64,000 nt of DNA, from the NCBI RefSeq assembly GCF_032854445.1, contig NC_088300.1, positions 40,390,458-40,454,457 on the forward strand, given 5' to 3'. This document shows, in pieces, positions 37,601-44,928 of the stretch. A program made the position numbers and the translations under genes. Origin of the DNA: Liolophura sinensis (taxonomy: Eukaryota > Mollusca > Polyplacophora > Chitonida > Chitonidae). The notes under the pieces are model-generated. The model was not told the DNA's origin, searched no databases, and saw only the letters and a list, made by a program, of their open reading frames with translations. Position 1 is the first letter of the stretch. Every line of letters starts with the position of its first letter.

Positions 37601-40600
37601 TGATATGGTTGTTAGTTAGTTAGGGCTAGTGCATTGCATCTTACTCGAAATACGTATATAATAAAGCCATACATGCCTTGTGCCTTAATAACAATTTTTC
37701 TTCCAGTACCGTGTCTTTTTCGACAAAGTCGCCCTTGGTTGAATACAGGTTTATTTAGAGTCGGTCTTTACGGACCTTAACAATTGCCATATGCTACATG
37801 TATAACTTGATGCAATTTTGACCGAGTTCTTCATGATCTGCTGGACTTTTAGTAACAATAATCATCTCTTTTTGGCAGCTGTTTTTGTCAGAAGATCCGT
37901 CAATTTAAAACTGTCTTTATTTTTTTTATGTATTTATGTATTTATTTATTTATTTGATTGGTGTTTTACGCCGTACTCACTTTAAAAAATATGATGGCGA
38001 AAAGATGTACTTGTACCTGCGTAGAGAGTAGAGCAGTTCACGTCCTGTCTCCGTACCAGTTGTCCGCTTGAGTTACACTCCAACACATGACATCCACTGA
38101 CAGTTTGCTGGTAGGTGATAATCATACCAGCAGCGTACGACTTCCCCTCAAAAATACAGCCCGTGGGAGCACGTACAGTTGTACCTGTTAAAAATGGGGG
38201 GAAAAATCAAGGCTACATTTTCCCTGTTGTTCAACAACAATGTTTTGAGCGAGAAGTATGGAATTTCTCTACCTCAACTCCGTGACTGTAGCAGACAGTA
38301 GCAGCCGCTCTGGGGAGTACAGACACAAGAGCAGCTCTGAGGAGTGCAGACACGACAGCCGCTCTGAGGAGTGCAGACACGACAGCCGTTCTGAGGAGTA
38401 CTGACACGACAGCCGCTCTGAGGACTACTGACACGACAGCCGCTCTGAGGAGTACAGACACAACAGCCGTTCAAAGGAGTACAGGCACAACAGCCGCTCT
38501 GAGGAGTACTGACACCACAACCGCTCTGCGGAGTACAGGCACAACAGCCGCTCTGAGGAGTATTGACACGACAGCCACTCCGCGGAGTACAGGCACGTCA
38601 GCCGCTCTGCGGAGTACTGACACAACAGCCGCTCTGAGGAGTACAGACACGACAGCCGCTCTGCGGAGTACAGACACCACAACCGCTCTGAGGGGTACTG
38701 ACACCACACCCGCTCTAAGGAGTACAGACACGACAGCCGCTCTGAGGAGTACAGACACCACAACCGCTCTGAGGGGTATTGACACGACAGCCGCTCCGAG
38801 GAGTACAGACACGACAGCCGCTCTGAGGAGTAGACACCACAACCGCTCTGAGGAGTACAGGCACGACAGCAACTCTGCGGAGTACAGACACCACAACCGC
38901 TCTGAGGAGTACTGACACTACAGCCGCTCTGAGGAGTACAGACACCACAACCGCTCTTTCATCCGGCTGCGTAACAAATGAGTAACCATAAAATCACACG
39001 ACTGTATGTATACATAACAGATGTACAGAGTTGGTATAAGAATCAAACCGCTGTACATAATAAAACATTGAGGGAAAACTGAACATTCCTGACATTAAAA
39101 AACAGAGGTTCCTAATGATTGCCGATCTGGACATATTTACTGGAAAAAGGCTGGAGTTGTTTCGTCCGAATGTGTATGGTACAAGAACGGGGGTGGTCCG
39201 CTGGATTACAGTGTTCCGTCTTCGTATGTTGAATAGTACAAAACCAGCAACCAGCAACGTAATAAAAATTAATATTTACGGCAAATAAATCAATTTAAGT
39301 CAAACTATGGCCAAAACTGTGGGGCTGAATGACCATTGGCGCCTGATCAGGCCTTTGTAAATGCCGTCCAAGCGCACCAAACTGCGTATAGCAAAAAAAA
39401 ATTATAATTCGTCCCTCAACCGATAGAAATTACATGACCATATCCATATTCAGTGATTTATTTTATTTTATTTTTGGGATTGGTGTTTTATGGCATATAC
39501 TCAAGAATATTTCACTCATACGACGGCGGCTAACATTGTGGTTAGAGGAAACCGGGCAGAGCTAGGGGGAAATCCAGGACCATCCGCAGGCTGCTGTTAG
39601 ACCTTCCCACTCACGGCCGGAGAGGAAGCTAGCATAAGCTGGACTTGAACTCACAGCGACCGCATTGGTGAGAGGCTCCTGGGTCAAATATTCAGTGATG
39701 AAATACTACAGTGTACTTTCTATGTATCAGATTGAAGGTATACGTCAGTCGATATACTTATATATTATCTATGAAGAGGCGTGTGCATGCATTCAATCCA
39801 TTTAACCCAGAGGTGAATATTTGCCTTGCTATTCCATGTATACAGCAATTGATATGCAGGCGATTGAAGTCGCATACTTGCATTTGGAGTGGATTTCAAT
39901 AATTACTGATAATTTATTCAAGTTTTATTTGAATAAAATGCTTAGAATGGCTTCTTGACAATTGTGAAAACTCATATTAATTTCTTCATGACATAAGATT
40001 ATTTAATTTTTATATTTTTGCCAATTTTGACGGGCTTGGTCCTGTTTTTGACTTTTATAACGGTGCATATTGAATTCAAACGGTCGTTACGAAGGCAAGG
40101 TTCAGACAAGTTTAAATTTCCGGCTCTCTGGCCCTTTTTCGATAAAATTACAGCCGTTTTCGTTCTCTTGCGGATTTATGGCCATTTTGATGATACTTTC
40201 ATCATACTTGTTGATTTACATTAACGGTGCAAATAACTAGTTTATTACAGAATTACTTTATTACCTTTCAAATCGGCATTGGTATTATCAGTTGAGAGCG
40301 TCTATATCTTGTCGTCAGACAGGGCTAATTATTCACATTCACATCCGCCCAGTTTAATCCAACCATAAAGCTGGCCGCAGTCCTATAAGTGAAATATTCT
40401 TAAGTGCGGCGTAAAACATCAATCAAATGTATAAATAAATCATGTAAAGGAGGACAATGTGGAGATTTCACAATTTAACAATTGCCTGTCTTCCTATAAA
40501 GACGCGGAATAGTTCAGGAACAAGTTTCTACATCTCGATATAGACACTAAATAAATCAGAACATAATCATGGGCATCCACACAAAATCAAGGCATTGTTA

Positions 40601-42022
40601 AGACGTCATTACCCTGTATACGGACAATACTATATAAATAGCCTTGAAAGACATTCAGCTAGTGGTCCATAACAATTGTCTTAATATATTACTCCAATGA
40701 GCAGATAGATTATCAAAATATTTCCTAATGTTAGTAGGCCGATGGCGATCGAGTCATGGTAATCTTTATCTCCTGGGTTATTACACAAGACTTTCGTGCG
40801 TTGCAGAGATAATCTCTAATGTGTGTTTGGTAACATTTCCTTAAATAGTAATAAATAGCATTCGAAAAATATTATTACTCAAAATATTATGTACAACAAT
40901 AGCACCGTAAAAAATACCTTGGTGTATTTTAGACGCAGTGCCAGGGTCAGTGTCTGTAGACGGTTTTGAAGAAGGCGTCGTTCCTTCGTACGTTGTAGTT
41001 GTTATTGGGCCACCAGGTGTGGTTGGTATCAGGACAGTGGTTGTGGAGATGCAGTTGAAGTCATCCCCATGGATCACATTCCCATCATAGTCACAAAGTG
41101 TGATGTAACACCAGTTTCCTTCCCGGCCTTCCGAAATGGTTTCACCCGGGGCGTAAGATACCCCATCCACAAGGCATCTGGGCATGTAAGGTGTTGCAGT
41201 TGTGGGCACAGTGGTCACCGTTGTGGTTGGTGGCTGGGTAGTTCTGTACGTTGTAGTTGTTATTGGGCCATCATCAGTGGTTGGTATCAGGACAGTGGTT
41301 GTGGAGATGCAGTTGAAGTCATCCCCATGGATCACATTCCCATCATAGTCACAAAGTTTGATGTAACACCAGTTTCCTTCCCGACCTTCCGAAATGGTTT
41401 CACCCGGGGCGTAATATACCCCATCCACAAGGCATCTGGGCATGTAAGGTGTTGCAGTTGTGGGCACAGTGGTCACCGTTGCGGTTGGTGGTTGGGTAGT
41501 TCTGTACGTTGTAGTTGTTATTGGGCCACCAGGTGTGGTTGACATCAGGACAGTAGTTGTGGAGATACAGTTGAAGTCATCCCCATGGAGCACATTCCCA
41601 TCATAGTCACAAAGTGTGATGTAACACCAGTTTCCTTCCCGGCCTTCCGAAATGGTTTCACCCGGGGCGTAAAGTACCCCATCTACCAGACATCCGAGCA
41701 TGCTGGGTGTTGTGGTCGGTGGCCAGGGAATTGTTGTGGTTGGAGGAGCGGAGGGTGTGGTTGAGCCGCAATAAGCGGTGGCGTGCAGTACGGTGGGCGT
41801 ATTATAGCCGTCATCGTAACATAAGCTGGCGTAACAAAGGTCGTCCAACTGGCCGGAGTCGATTTGCTCTCCAGGATTGTAAACTCTGCCGTTCACCACA
41901 CAGCCATATACAGTGGTTGGACGGGGCAGGGGTGGAGTAGTTCTGCATGTAACACATGAGAAAACTAGTACATATTGAACAAATAAACTATAATATGTAA
42001 TTCTTGATGACTTGGTAGACAT
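13495..42022 (-). CDS. VWDE-like: VWDE-like secreted protein (VWD and EGF domains), 16 exons recovered
   Basis: Exons in transcription order: 42022-40918, 38184-38017, 37023-36985, 33096-32837, 25125-25039, 24806-24423, 24082-23997, 23583-23520, 22201-21998, 21498-21296, 20313-20019, 19033-18884, 17717-17540, 16200-16010, 15790-15536, 13606-13495. All 15 junctions are GT-AG and keep frame, giving ~1,260 codons. Order: signal peptide; four short Cys domains separated by Thr-rich linkers (to ~365); a fifth Cys domain (~370-424); Ig-like VWDE N-region with TWYING (~438-553); a beta-rich module (554-681); VWD domain (~682-870) starting IRTFDGR and ending GLCGRFDG...EAWR; a CWCD segment with RRRRKR; a helical W/C module; one EGF (CPNNCSSSGICEKGICRC, ~1062-1085); the VWDE post-EGF module; and a terminal CFIDGKC domain. 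This matches molluscan VWDE-like proteins, probably extracellular matrix or mucus. The C-terminal exon is unresolved. N-terminal alternative: see exon 1. Confidence 0.88.
14417..14565 (-). mobile_element. MITE fragment related to the 19.1-kb element
   Basis: Shares 'gatgctagagta', 'cttgttagtttaatagaa' and 'ttatgttgaatgaatagaat' with the reverse complement of the intact element at 19093-19367. One terminal inverted repeat is missing. Confidence 0.6.
15536..15790 (-). CDS. VWDE-like exon 15
   Basis: Acceptor gtattatctacag, donor AAA|GTAAGT, phase 0 at both ends, 85 codons. Contains VVCPLPPDGAI, GYKLSISNNGEDFG and VIVYDSTCFQC, the conserved post-EGF module (CPLP...SxSNxG...YDSxCxxC) of VWDE-like proteins. 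Confidence 0.9.
16010..16200 (-). CDS. VWDE-like exon 14 (end of EGF, post-EGF module)
   Basis: Joins phase 1 from exon 13 to complete the EGF: GICRCESGFAGHDC. It then encodes LLVSGGGYCDLASRPCHAV and VYGNAFVKSSKLKCKF, the Cys module after the EGF. Donor CAG|GTAAGC, phase 0 out. Confidence 0.9.
16352..16516 (-). mobile_element. Family-A SINE, minus strand
   Basis: 'tgattggtgttttacgccgt', 'actcaagaatatttca', 'cagcattatggtgggaggaa' and 'gaccacccgcaagttgctgc'. The tRNA head is absent. Intronic, between exons 13 and 14, on the transcribed strand's sense. Confidence 0.85.
17281..17505 (+). mobile_element. Family-A SINE, nearly complete body
   Basis: Contains the B-box-like 'tgtgagttcaagagcagct', the full body, 'gagtacggcgtaaaatacc' and an AAATAAATAAATAAAC tail. 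Its 3' end is only ~35 bp from the exon 13 donor (17540). Confidence 0.88.
17540..17717 (-). CDS. VWDE-like exon 13 (start of EGF)
   Basis: Acceptor gtttatatcag, donor AAGG|GTAAGC. Encodes a helical region (QWAAVALQVYKDECGE) and then CPNNCSSSGICEK, the first half of the single EGF domain. Phase 0 in, phase 1 out. Confidence 0.9.
18005..18315. repeat. Imperfect ~66-bp tandem repeat
   Basis: The phrase 'ctgaagccatgccctccac' plus 'ttattctagctgatcactgt' plus 'actgcttcgactgac' recurs about five times (near 18012, 18070, 18164, 18230, 18296) with uneven spacing. Confidence 0.65.
18884..19033 (-). CDS. VWDE-like exon 12
   Basis: Acceptor ttggcatcaacag, donor CTG|GTAAGT, phase 0 at both ends, 50 codons. 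Encodes PSWRNGWSEDKASEFCRTFF...CSKIV...FYVCVQDIL, the W/C helical module between VWD and EGF in VWDE-like proteins. Confidence 0.9.
19093..19367. mobile_element. MITE with ~60-bp terminal inverted repeats
   Basis: The left end cactcaaaaaataatctgtt...tctgttgtctgagtgatgct is the inverted, slightly diverged partner of the right end agcatcattcagacaacaga...ttttctgagtg. The interior holds three to four copies of 'taacacaatactgtgttgta' (itself palindromic). No coding capacity. Lies between exons 11 and 12. Target-site duplication not clear. Confidence 0.75.
19545..19655. mobile_element. Decayed MITE remnant, same family
   Basis: 'gaatattctggcatcactta' and 'gaaaacaaaatattctagtt' match the inner terminal repeat of the 19093-19367 element with several mismatches. 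Confidence 0.45.
20019..20313 (-). CDS. VWDE-like exon 11 (CWCD segment, polybasic site)
   Basis: Phase 2 in (completes the Arg of EAWR), phase 0 out (TTG|GTAAGC). Encodes SPNNSLYGDGLPPVEESS, RQFCWCDIQVDP, WKCELPGEYSTLS, then SCRRRRKRQDAF. RRRRKR is a strong candidate furin/proprotein-convertase site; the protein may be cut between VWD and EGF regions. Confidence 0.9.
20985..21052 (-). mobile_element. Family-B SINE 3'-end fragment
   Basis: 'tgcttgcggctttacgtcca', 'tttttcagtcacatgacgac' and 'gaggacacat' match the minus-strand 3' end of the second SINE family (see 44929 and 54390). Followed to ~21200 by an imperfect duplication of 'gatc(c/a)gatgcgcgtaagatg'. Confidence 0.5.
21296..21498 (-). 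CDS. VWDE-like exon 10 (C-terminal half of VWD)
   Basis: Acceptor ttatcttccaagcag, donor CGG... as CG|GTAAGC, phase 0 in, phase 2 out. Encodes VRLPTASEISIRKDS, then VGGLCGRFDGLQQNDFTLAD and NDFLEAWR, the GLCG...NDF...W signature that ends a VWD domain. Confidence 0.93.
21570..21800. repeat. 24-bp minisatellite
   Basis: About eight units of 24 bp, e.g. atttgatttacgtaagcgac plus aatc, with variant units cattt-ggtttacttgcacttc at the left. The 24-bp period gives 8-residue repeats on both strands, so the open frames here are artefacts. Intronic, ~70 bp from exon 10. Confidence 0.85.
21998..22201 (-). CDS. VWDE-like exon 9 (central VWD)
   Basis: Acceptor tttgctctgttttag, donor AAG|GTGAAT, phase 0 at both ends, 68 codons. 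Encodes VLVEPCRQSASLTCLCAVVV, then SGEDRFIVSGC, the middle of the VWD domain (CxCAVxVRxGxDxFVxxxC in the family). Confidence 0.92.
22480..23370. mobile_element. Fold-back element with ~300-bp inverted arms
   Basis: The left arm near 22559 (tagcgagtcgcctatattca) is the inverted partner of the right arm ending near 23295 (tgaatataggcgattcgcta). Pairing continues inward through 'tgtaaaatcagtc', 'ctaccaaaatt', 'atctacaaat', 'tttgtttcgacaccaagaa' (22727 against 23116-23134) and 'gacaatgggcg', leaving a loop of ~200 bp, and outward with lower identity. Intronic, between exons 8 and 9. No coding capacity seen. Confidence 0.8.
23520..23583 (-). CDS. VWDE-like exon 8 (early VWD)
   Basis: Small exon; acceptor tttatctttcag, donor TCT|GTGAGT; phase 2 in, phase 0 out. 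Encodes SYYGNSLVGEFIMYQHH, the VWD strand after the TFDG motif (Y...GEFxxYxH). Confidence 0.9.
23997..24082 (-). CDS. VWDE-like exon 7 (start of VWD)
   Basis: Acceptor ctttattgcttag, donor CAG|GTAAAA; phase 0 in, phase 2 out. Encodes VQILGSGHQIQGTACKATSD then MKIRTFDGR, the CxxxxDxHxxTFDG opening of a VWD domain with the His replaced by Lys. Confidence 0.92.
24423..24806 (-). CDS. VWDE-like exon 6
   Basis: Acceptor gaatatttttaag, donor CAG|GTAATT, phase 0 at both ends, 128 codons. Encodes HTDVTLPEGEAGYSVTYSLT, VPIACRYQL, CGLRMEPSA and SWNDNVHNNIWNQM, the beta-rich module preceding VWD in VWDE-like proteins. Confidence 0.92.
25039..25125 (-). CDS. VWDE-like exon 5
   Basis: Acceptor ttctgtgttatcag, donor AAG|GTAAGG, 29 codons, phase 0 at both ends. 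Encodes VKCSAVVRNAAQCPPISAGY then SPSFYAGVK, closing the Ig-like module opened in exon 4. Confidence 0.9.
26154..26403 (+). mobile_element. Family-A SINE inside the 43-bp array, copy 1
   Basis: Full-length, with a tRNA-like head: A-box-like 'cagttggttagcgtgctagc' and B-box-like 'gtgggttcaagtccagctc', then the body and AAATAAATAAAT tail. Flanked by array units on both sides. Confidence 0.92.
27354..27597 (+). mobile_element. Family-A SINE inside the 43-bp array, copy 2
   Basis: Same insertion point within the unit ('aagcgtttctgg') and the same 3' flank ('ataaccgtttacatgaa') as copy 1, exactly 1,200 bp away. Body has a ~25-bp deletion near 'gcaacctttctcccaggctc'. Confidence 0.92.
29990..30375. 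repeat. 42-bp array, diverged sister of the 43-bp array
   Basis: About nine units: gaggaggtatgtttcaaggg followed by gatgccataaagcaggatca and tt. Clearly related to the 43-bp unit. The 42-bp period is divisible by three and opens long frames on both strands (119 and 141 codons), which are artefacts. Confidence 0.9.
30376..30735. repeat. Decayed edge of the 42/43-bp array
   Basis: Recognisable but degraded unit pieces such as 'gtgttaaaataaggcgaatt', 'gaagaggtgtattaagagga' and 'cagcaggtgtgtcttaaagc'-like phrases at irregular spacing. Confidence 0.6.
31195..31268 (+). mobile_element. Family-A SINE, decayed 3' end
   Basis: 'gtcgtagaagtcaaatattt', 'gtgtagcgcaaaaa' and an A-rich tail resemble the SINE 3' end with many changes. 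Confidence 0.4.
31571..32488. repeat. 90-bp homogeneous tandem array, ten copies
   Basis: Unit tagcctaatactcaagctta...gacgccagacagtcttacag...taacgatgta, exactly 90 bp, with copies 2-10 differing at only a few positions. The first copy (31571-31660) is more diverged. A 302-codon open frame crosses the array because 90 is divisible by three (30-residue repeats ending ...CLTMYSLILKLISPTTP); I do not regard it as a gene. Intron between exons 4 and 5... on the exon-4 side. Confidence 0.93.
32499..32702 (+). mobile_element. Family-A SINE interrupting the 90-bp array
   Basis: tRNA-like head 'gactcagttggttagtgagc' and 'gagttcaagtccagcttatg', a shortened body and AAATAAATAAAT tail. A diverged 90-bp unit resumes at 32701. 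Confidence 0.88.
32701..32780. repeat. Diverged 90-bp unit beyond the SINE
   Basis: 'caagaatatcccacccacga', 'agcaaggattcattttaact' and 'cgtgtttaacgatgtt' match the array unit. Another outlier lies at 33180-33262. Confidence 0.8.
32837..33096 (-). CDS. VWDE-like exon 4
   Basis: Acceptor atttgtccatcag, donor TTG|GTAAGT; phase 1 in, phase 0 out. Encodes PAEMTVPVVEPLIKDGPLID, then LAFRCKLKTVD and YDITWYINGNPV, the Ig-like VWDE N-region (FxCK...YxxxWYING). Confidence 0.92.
33180..33262. repeat. Outlying diverged copy of the 90-bp unit
   Basis: 'cttatactcaagcatatatc', 'acccacgacggcggaccggc' and 'ttacaatgggagc' lie upstream of exon 4, so the repeat family spreads to both sides of this exon. Confidence 0.65.
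33977..34190 (-). mobile_element. Family-A SINE, minus strand, nearly complete
   Basis: 'ttatttggtgtttcacgcct', 'agtgggaggaaaccggacag', 'agcataggctggacttgaac' and 'tcacagcgaccacattagtg' cover the body and part of the tRNA-like head. Confidence 0.9.
36425..36446. repeat. (AT)n microsatellite
   Basis: Eleven uninterrupted AT dinucleotides. Confidence 0.95.
36985..37023 (-). CDS. VWDE-like exon 3 (39-nt microexon)
   Basis: Acceptor ctttacacttgcag, donor TTC|GTAAGT, an excellent pair. Phase 1 in and out, adding 13 residues (G LTEPSTYPQDCL). Its length divisible by three means it can be skipped without a frameshift. Confidence 0.8.
37928..37998 (-). mobile_element. Family-A SINE, 3' remnant
   Basis: 'tttatttatttgattggtgt' and 'tttacgccgtactcac' then abrupt loss of similarity. 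Ends ~20 bp from the exon 2 donor (38017). Confidence 0.8.
38017..38184 (-). CDS. VWDE-like exon 2 (fifth short Cys domain)
   Basis: Acceptor atttttaacag, donor CAG|GTACAA; phase 1 in and out, 56 codons. Encodes CIFEGKSYAAGMIITYQQTV...GCHVLECNSSGQLV...DVNC, the same C-x-G-Y-x-G...C..C...G....C layout as the domains of exon 1. Confidence 0.9.
38283..38960. repeat. 27-bp minisatellite (~25 units)
   Basis: Unit gccgctctgaggagtacaga plus cacgaca, 27 bp, with alternating variants (cacaacc, cacgaca; tactgac, tacagac). Period divisible by three opens long frames of 9-residue repeats on the minus strand (up to 141 codons). It lies in intron 1, about 100 bp upstream of the exon 2 acceptor. Confidence 0.93.
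39457..39685 (-). mobile_element. Family-A SINE, minus strand, nearly complete
   Basis: 'gggattggtgttttatggca', 'tactcaagaatatttcactc', 'cagagctagggggaaatcca', 'gctggacttgaactcacagc' and 'gcattggtgagaggctcctg'. Intron 1. Confidence 0.9.
40358..40440 (+). mobile_element. Family-A SINE, 3' fragment
   Basis: 'accataaagctggccgcagt', 'tataagtgaaatattcttaa' and 'gcggcgtaaaacatcaatca'. Intron 1. Confidence 0.85.
40918..42022 (-). CDS. VWDE-like exon 1: signal peptide, Thr-rich linkers, four short Cys domains
   Basis: Open from ATG at 42022 to donor CAAG|GTATTT. The first residues (SLFVQYVLVFSCVTC) form a plausible signal peptide. Four Cys domains follow: CVVNGRVYNPGEQI..., then three near-identical CLVDGVxYAPGETISEGREG ...NWCYITLCDYDGNV...FNC, joined by Thr/Pro linkers (e.g. 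TTTYRTTQPPT), a mucin-like layout open to O-glycosylation. Two of the domain-linker units repeat at 258 bp (86 residues). Alternative: a strong acceptor-like site (ttttctcatgtgttacatgcag) ends at 41943, so the exon could be internal with an unseen upstream exon replacing the signal peptide. Confidence 0.85.
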
Positions 42023-43190
42023 ACTTGTATTCGTCACGATAATTCTAGTGACAAATGATTATCGTTAGCACCTTAAGTACTCTTTCGGGTAGGCCTGAAC
42101 ATCTTAAGTACACCTTTCGGCCAAAGAGCTTCACAGCCATAAAAAGGCCTTGCTTAGTGCTGTGGTATGGGAACACGAAATCACATTCATATGGGCAGTG
42201 GGTTTTATGTACATTATAATCCGCTTTGAATTGGGGGAATAAAGTTTCTCAAAACACTGTAGAACAAAAAAAACACAGATAGCCATGTCGTCATTCACTA
42301 CCAATAAACCTTTCCTTAGCCATTGGAACGTCCTTAAGGGTCATATATAACGACGATCAATTCGTGCCATTCACCATTCATGAATTACTTTAGAGATCAT
42401 TTCTGTACAGTGGCATTTTAAAATGAATATTAATTCATATTAGAGTGACATTGCATTTATACTTCTGGCATCGTCGCTATTATTAAAGAGTGTTCAAAAA
42501 GTCGAATAAGTAACTACATAAATAATAAATATACCAGATCTAAATGGAACGGTATATGACGTCAGTCGTGTAGCAAAGAACATGAAGCTATGGATGTTAC
42601 TACGAACATCCTTTTACTTACAGACACCACTCACTTGACTTACTAGCCTGAGTGGCCTATAGCACAATCGGCTTAGGAACTGAGGTCACCGCGTCGAATC
42701 TGGCAAGATTCCCAGATAATCTAGGTGGTTATTCGGTTGAAAGTGTGCTTGTAAAAGTTTGTCCAGTTATTTAAGGTCAAACCTTTACAGAAGAAGCTGA
42801 CACTTTCTCTTATTCTCAAGTTAATTGTAAATGGTATTATAGAAATCTGCTTACGAAGCGCTGTTTGCTACAAATTGTTCTCCATACATACGATCACTGC
42901 GCAGTATAAGACAATCAAAAATAAAAATAACAAAGTTTTACAAGTGTTTATGTGTTGCTGGAAGGTGGTCGATTAAAGTGCCGAAGTCCCCGACCCCCCC
43001 CCCCCCTCCCCAATACGCTAATGTGGGTATAAATAAGGCCTTGTGGAATGCAATAAATTTCAAATATCCTTGTAGGTGACACCAGTGTAAAATCTGTATT
43101 GTAACACCAGTGTAAAATCTCTGTGGTAGTCAAACATGAAGTTACCACATAATAATGGCACAGAATAATATAAATACCCATGTGAAAGTG

Positions 43191-43323
43191 CGGATGGTCG
43201 CGGGTTTCCCCCGGGCTCCACCCCGCTTAGCTTCGACCATAATGTAGGCCACCGTTGTGTGAGGGAAATGTTCTTGAGAACGGCGTGAAACACAAATCAA
43301 ATAAATAAATAAATAAATAAATA
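43191..43323 (+). mobile_element. Family-A SINE, 5'-truncated
   Basis: 'cggatggtcgcgggtttccc', 'gaccataatgtaggccaccg', 'gaacggcgtgaaacac' and an (AAAT)n tail. Confidence 0.85.
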
Positions 43324-43420
43324 GCCGCACAGTCTAGCTCTGCGAAACGGAATCCTGATTCAGTACATTTCAAATCTGTTCGCCAGAGACCTACAGGATC
43401 AATTGTAGGCAACACTCGTT

Positions 43421-43540
43421 ATTTTTTATTTATTTGACGGGTGTTTTACGCCGTTCTCAAGAATATTTCACTTATACTAAGGCGGCTAGGATTATGGTGG
43501 GAGAAAACCGGGCAGACCCCGGGGGAAATCCACAGCGCCC
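43421..43540 (-). mobile_element. Family-A SINE, 3' part
   Basis: 'atttgacgggtgttttacgc', 'cgttctcaagaatatttcac', 'attatggtgggagaaaaccg'. Opposite in orientation to the copy ending ~100 bp away, giving an inverted SINE pair. Confidence 0.88.
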
Positions 43541-44928
43541 GTTAGAGTTCTCAGGTTTAATACATGTAGTACACCATAAGCCAATTATCCCTGCCCTCAT
43601 GTTAACTCATTTTAGTCTTACAATTTTAACTCACACTGACAAAATTTCTCGGCGTGCATATACCACATAGCGAGGTACACGAAGTGCTGCTTTACATTAC
43701 TGATATAATGGAGTTTTACAGCCTAGCTTATGTATTATGCTTTCTCCACTCCTATAACGTGACATTCGATTTTCGAACAACGAGCAGGTACCTTTCCTGG
43801 GCTTAGCAAAAGTTCAAACTCAAAACTTGTTTCTACTTGTTCAGTTGAAAAGTTAAATTCGCTGGCTAACTGTTACTGTTGTTTAGCGACGCTGGCTTTG
43901 ACATATCTGCGCTTCCAATGAGTGTACTGAAGGAACCAGTGCATACGTGTACTAAATATAAGGACCGGTTCGAATTGTTGTCCACGAGGAGGTAGTTTGG
44001 GCCTGTGCTGAGCGTCAGCTATGTTATAGTGGTGTCCCAGCCACATTTAGCTTAAACTGGCCTAGCACAGCATAATACCTCCCTTTATGTACCGGTACTT
44101 GATATTCTCGCCGTGATAACAGATGGTGTTTTGCAGGAAAATTTGCTGGCAGTTAGGCTACAGTGAACTTCTCTGTAGACAACATGAACACCTCCCTTTT
44201 GACTAAATTTACAGTGATTTGCTGTAAAAGTACTACTCGATCAGATGTTTTGTCAAAAGACACCTAATTTTCATATACAAGTAATAAGTGACGTTATGTG
44301 CATTGGTCAATAAACTCTCCGTGCGAGCAAACTACATATACCTTGACAAACGAGTACAAAATTTAATTGGTTAAAGTGGAGATGTGTTTTCATTAATACT
44401 CACATATAACTAGTATAGAGAAAATGTTTTGACTCGTGCCTTTAATTACCCAGAGTCGCGTTTTCAACCAAATAAAAACTATACATGTAATTCAGCAATT
44501 AATATACCGGGCGTCACCGATCATTCACAAGTGAACCATAGATACTGTCTCCATGCATAGGCCCCACTTCAAACTCGATCCCCGTCCACGAATTTGGTAA
44601 AATCTAGCCAGTATTCATCTTTTCGGTTCGTTTATAGTCATTGTAACTTTTCTTCGATAAGCTACGGTTGTTTTCATTTGTCACTCTAGGTTACCGGTAT
44701 GTTAGTTAATCATCGGTATCAGATTTGTGAGCTCTTTCCGCAGAGGTATGTACTGTAATAGACGCAAGGCTTACGGTCCCTTGTGTGCATGTGGAGAGCA
44801 TACAAAAAAGTAAATGCGCATAACCGGAAGTTCTTTCTCAGCACGGAAAGTACAAAATTAAAGACATGGGCTAAAATTTAATTCTGGTAATAAGTCTTAT
44901 AAACCAGTATTGAACAAAAGGGTCCTAC

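Noticed and set aside
38231-38948. Five overlapping minus-strand frames of 9-residue repeats (SVLLRAAVV and similar)
   Set aside because: All lie within the 27-bp minisatellite; the period keeps every frame open and no start, splice site or domain supports a gene.
41069-41542. 157-codon plus-strand open frame
   Set aside because: It is antisense to the tandem Cys-domain exon of the VWDE-like gene and owes its length to the 258-bp repeat; no domain.
42645-42720. tRNA-like stretch ('gagtggcctatagcacaatc', 'gcgtcgaatctggcaagatt')
   Set aside because: A-box and B-box wording is only partial and a cloverleaf could not be drawn; may be a decayed tRNA-derived repeat.
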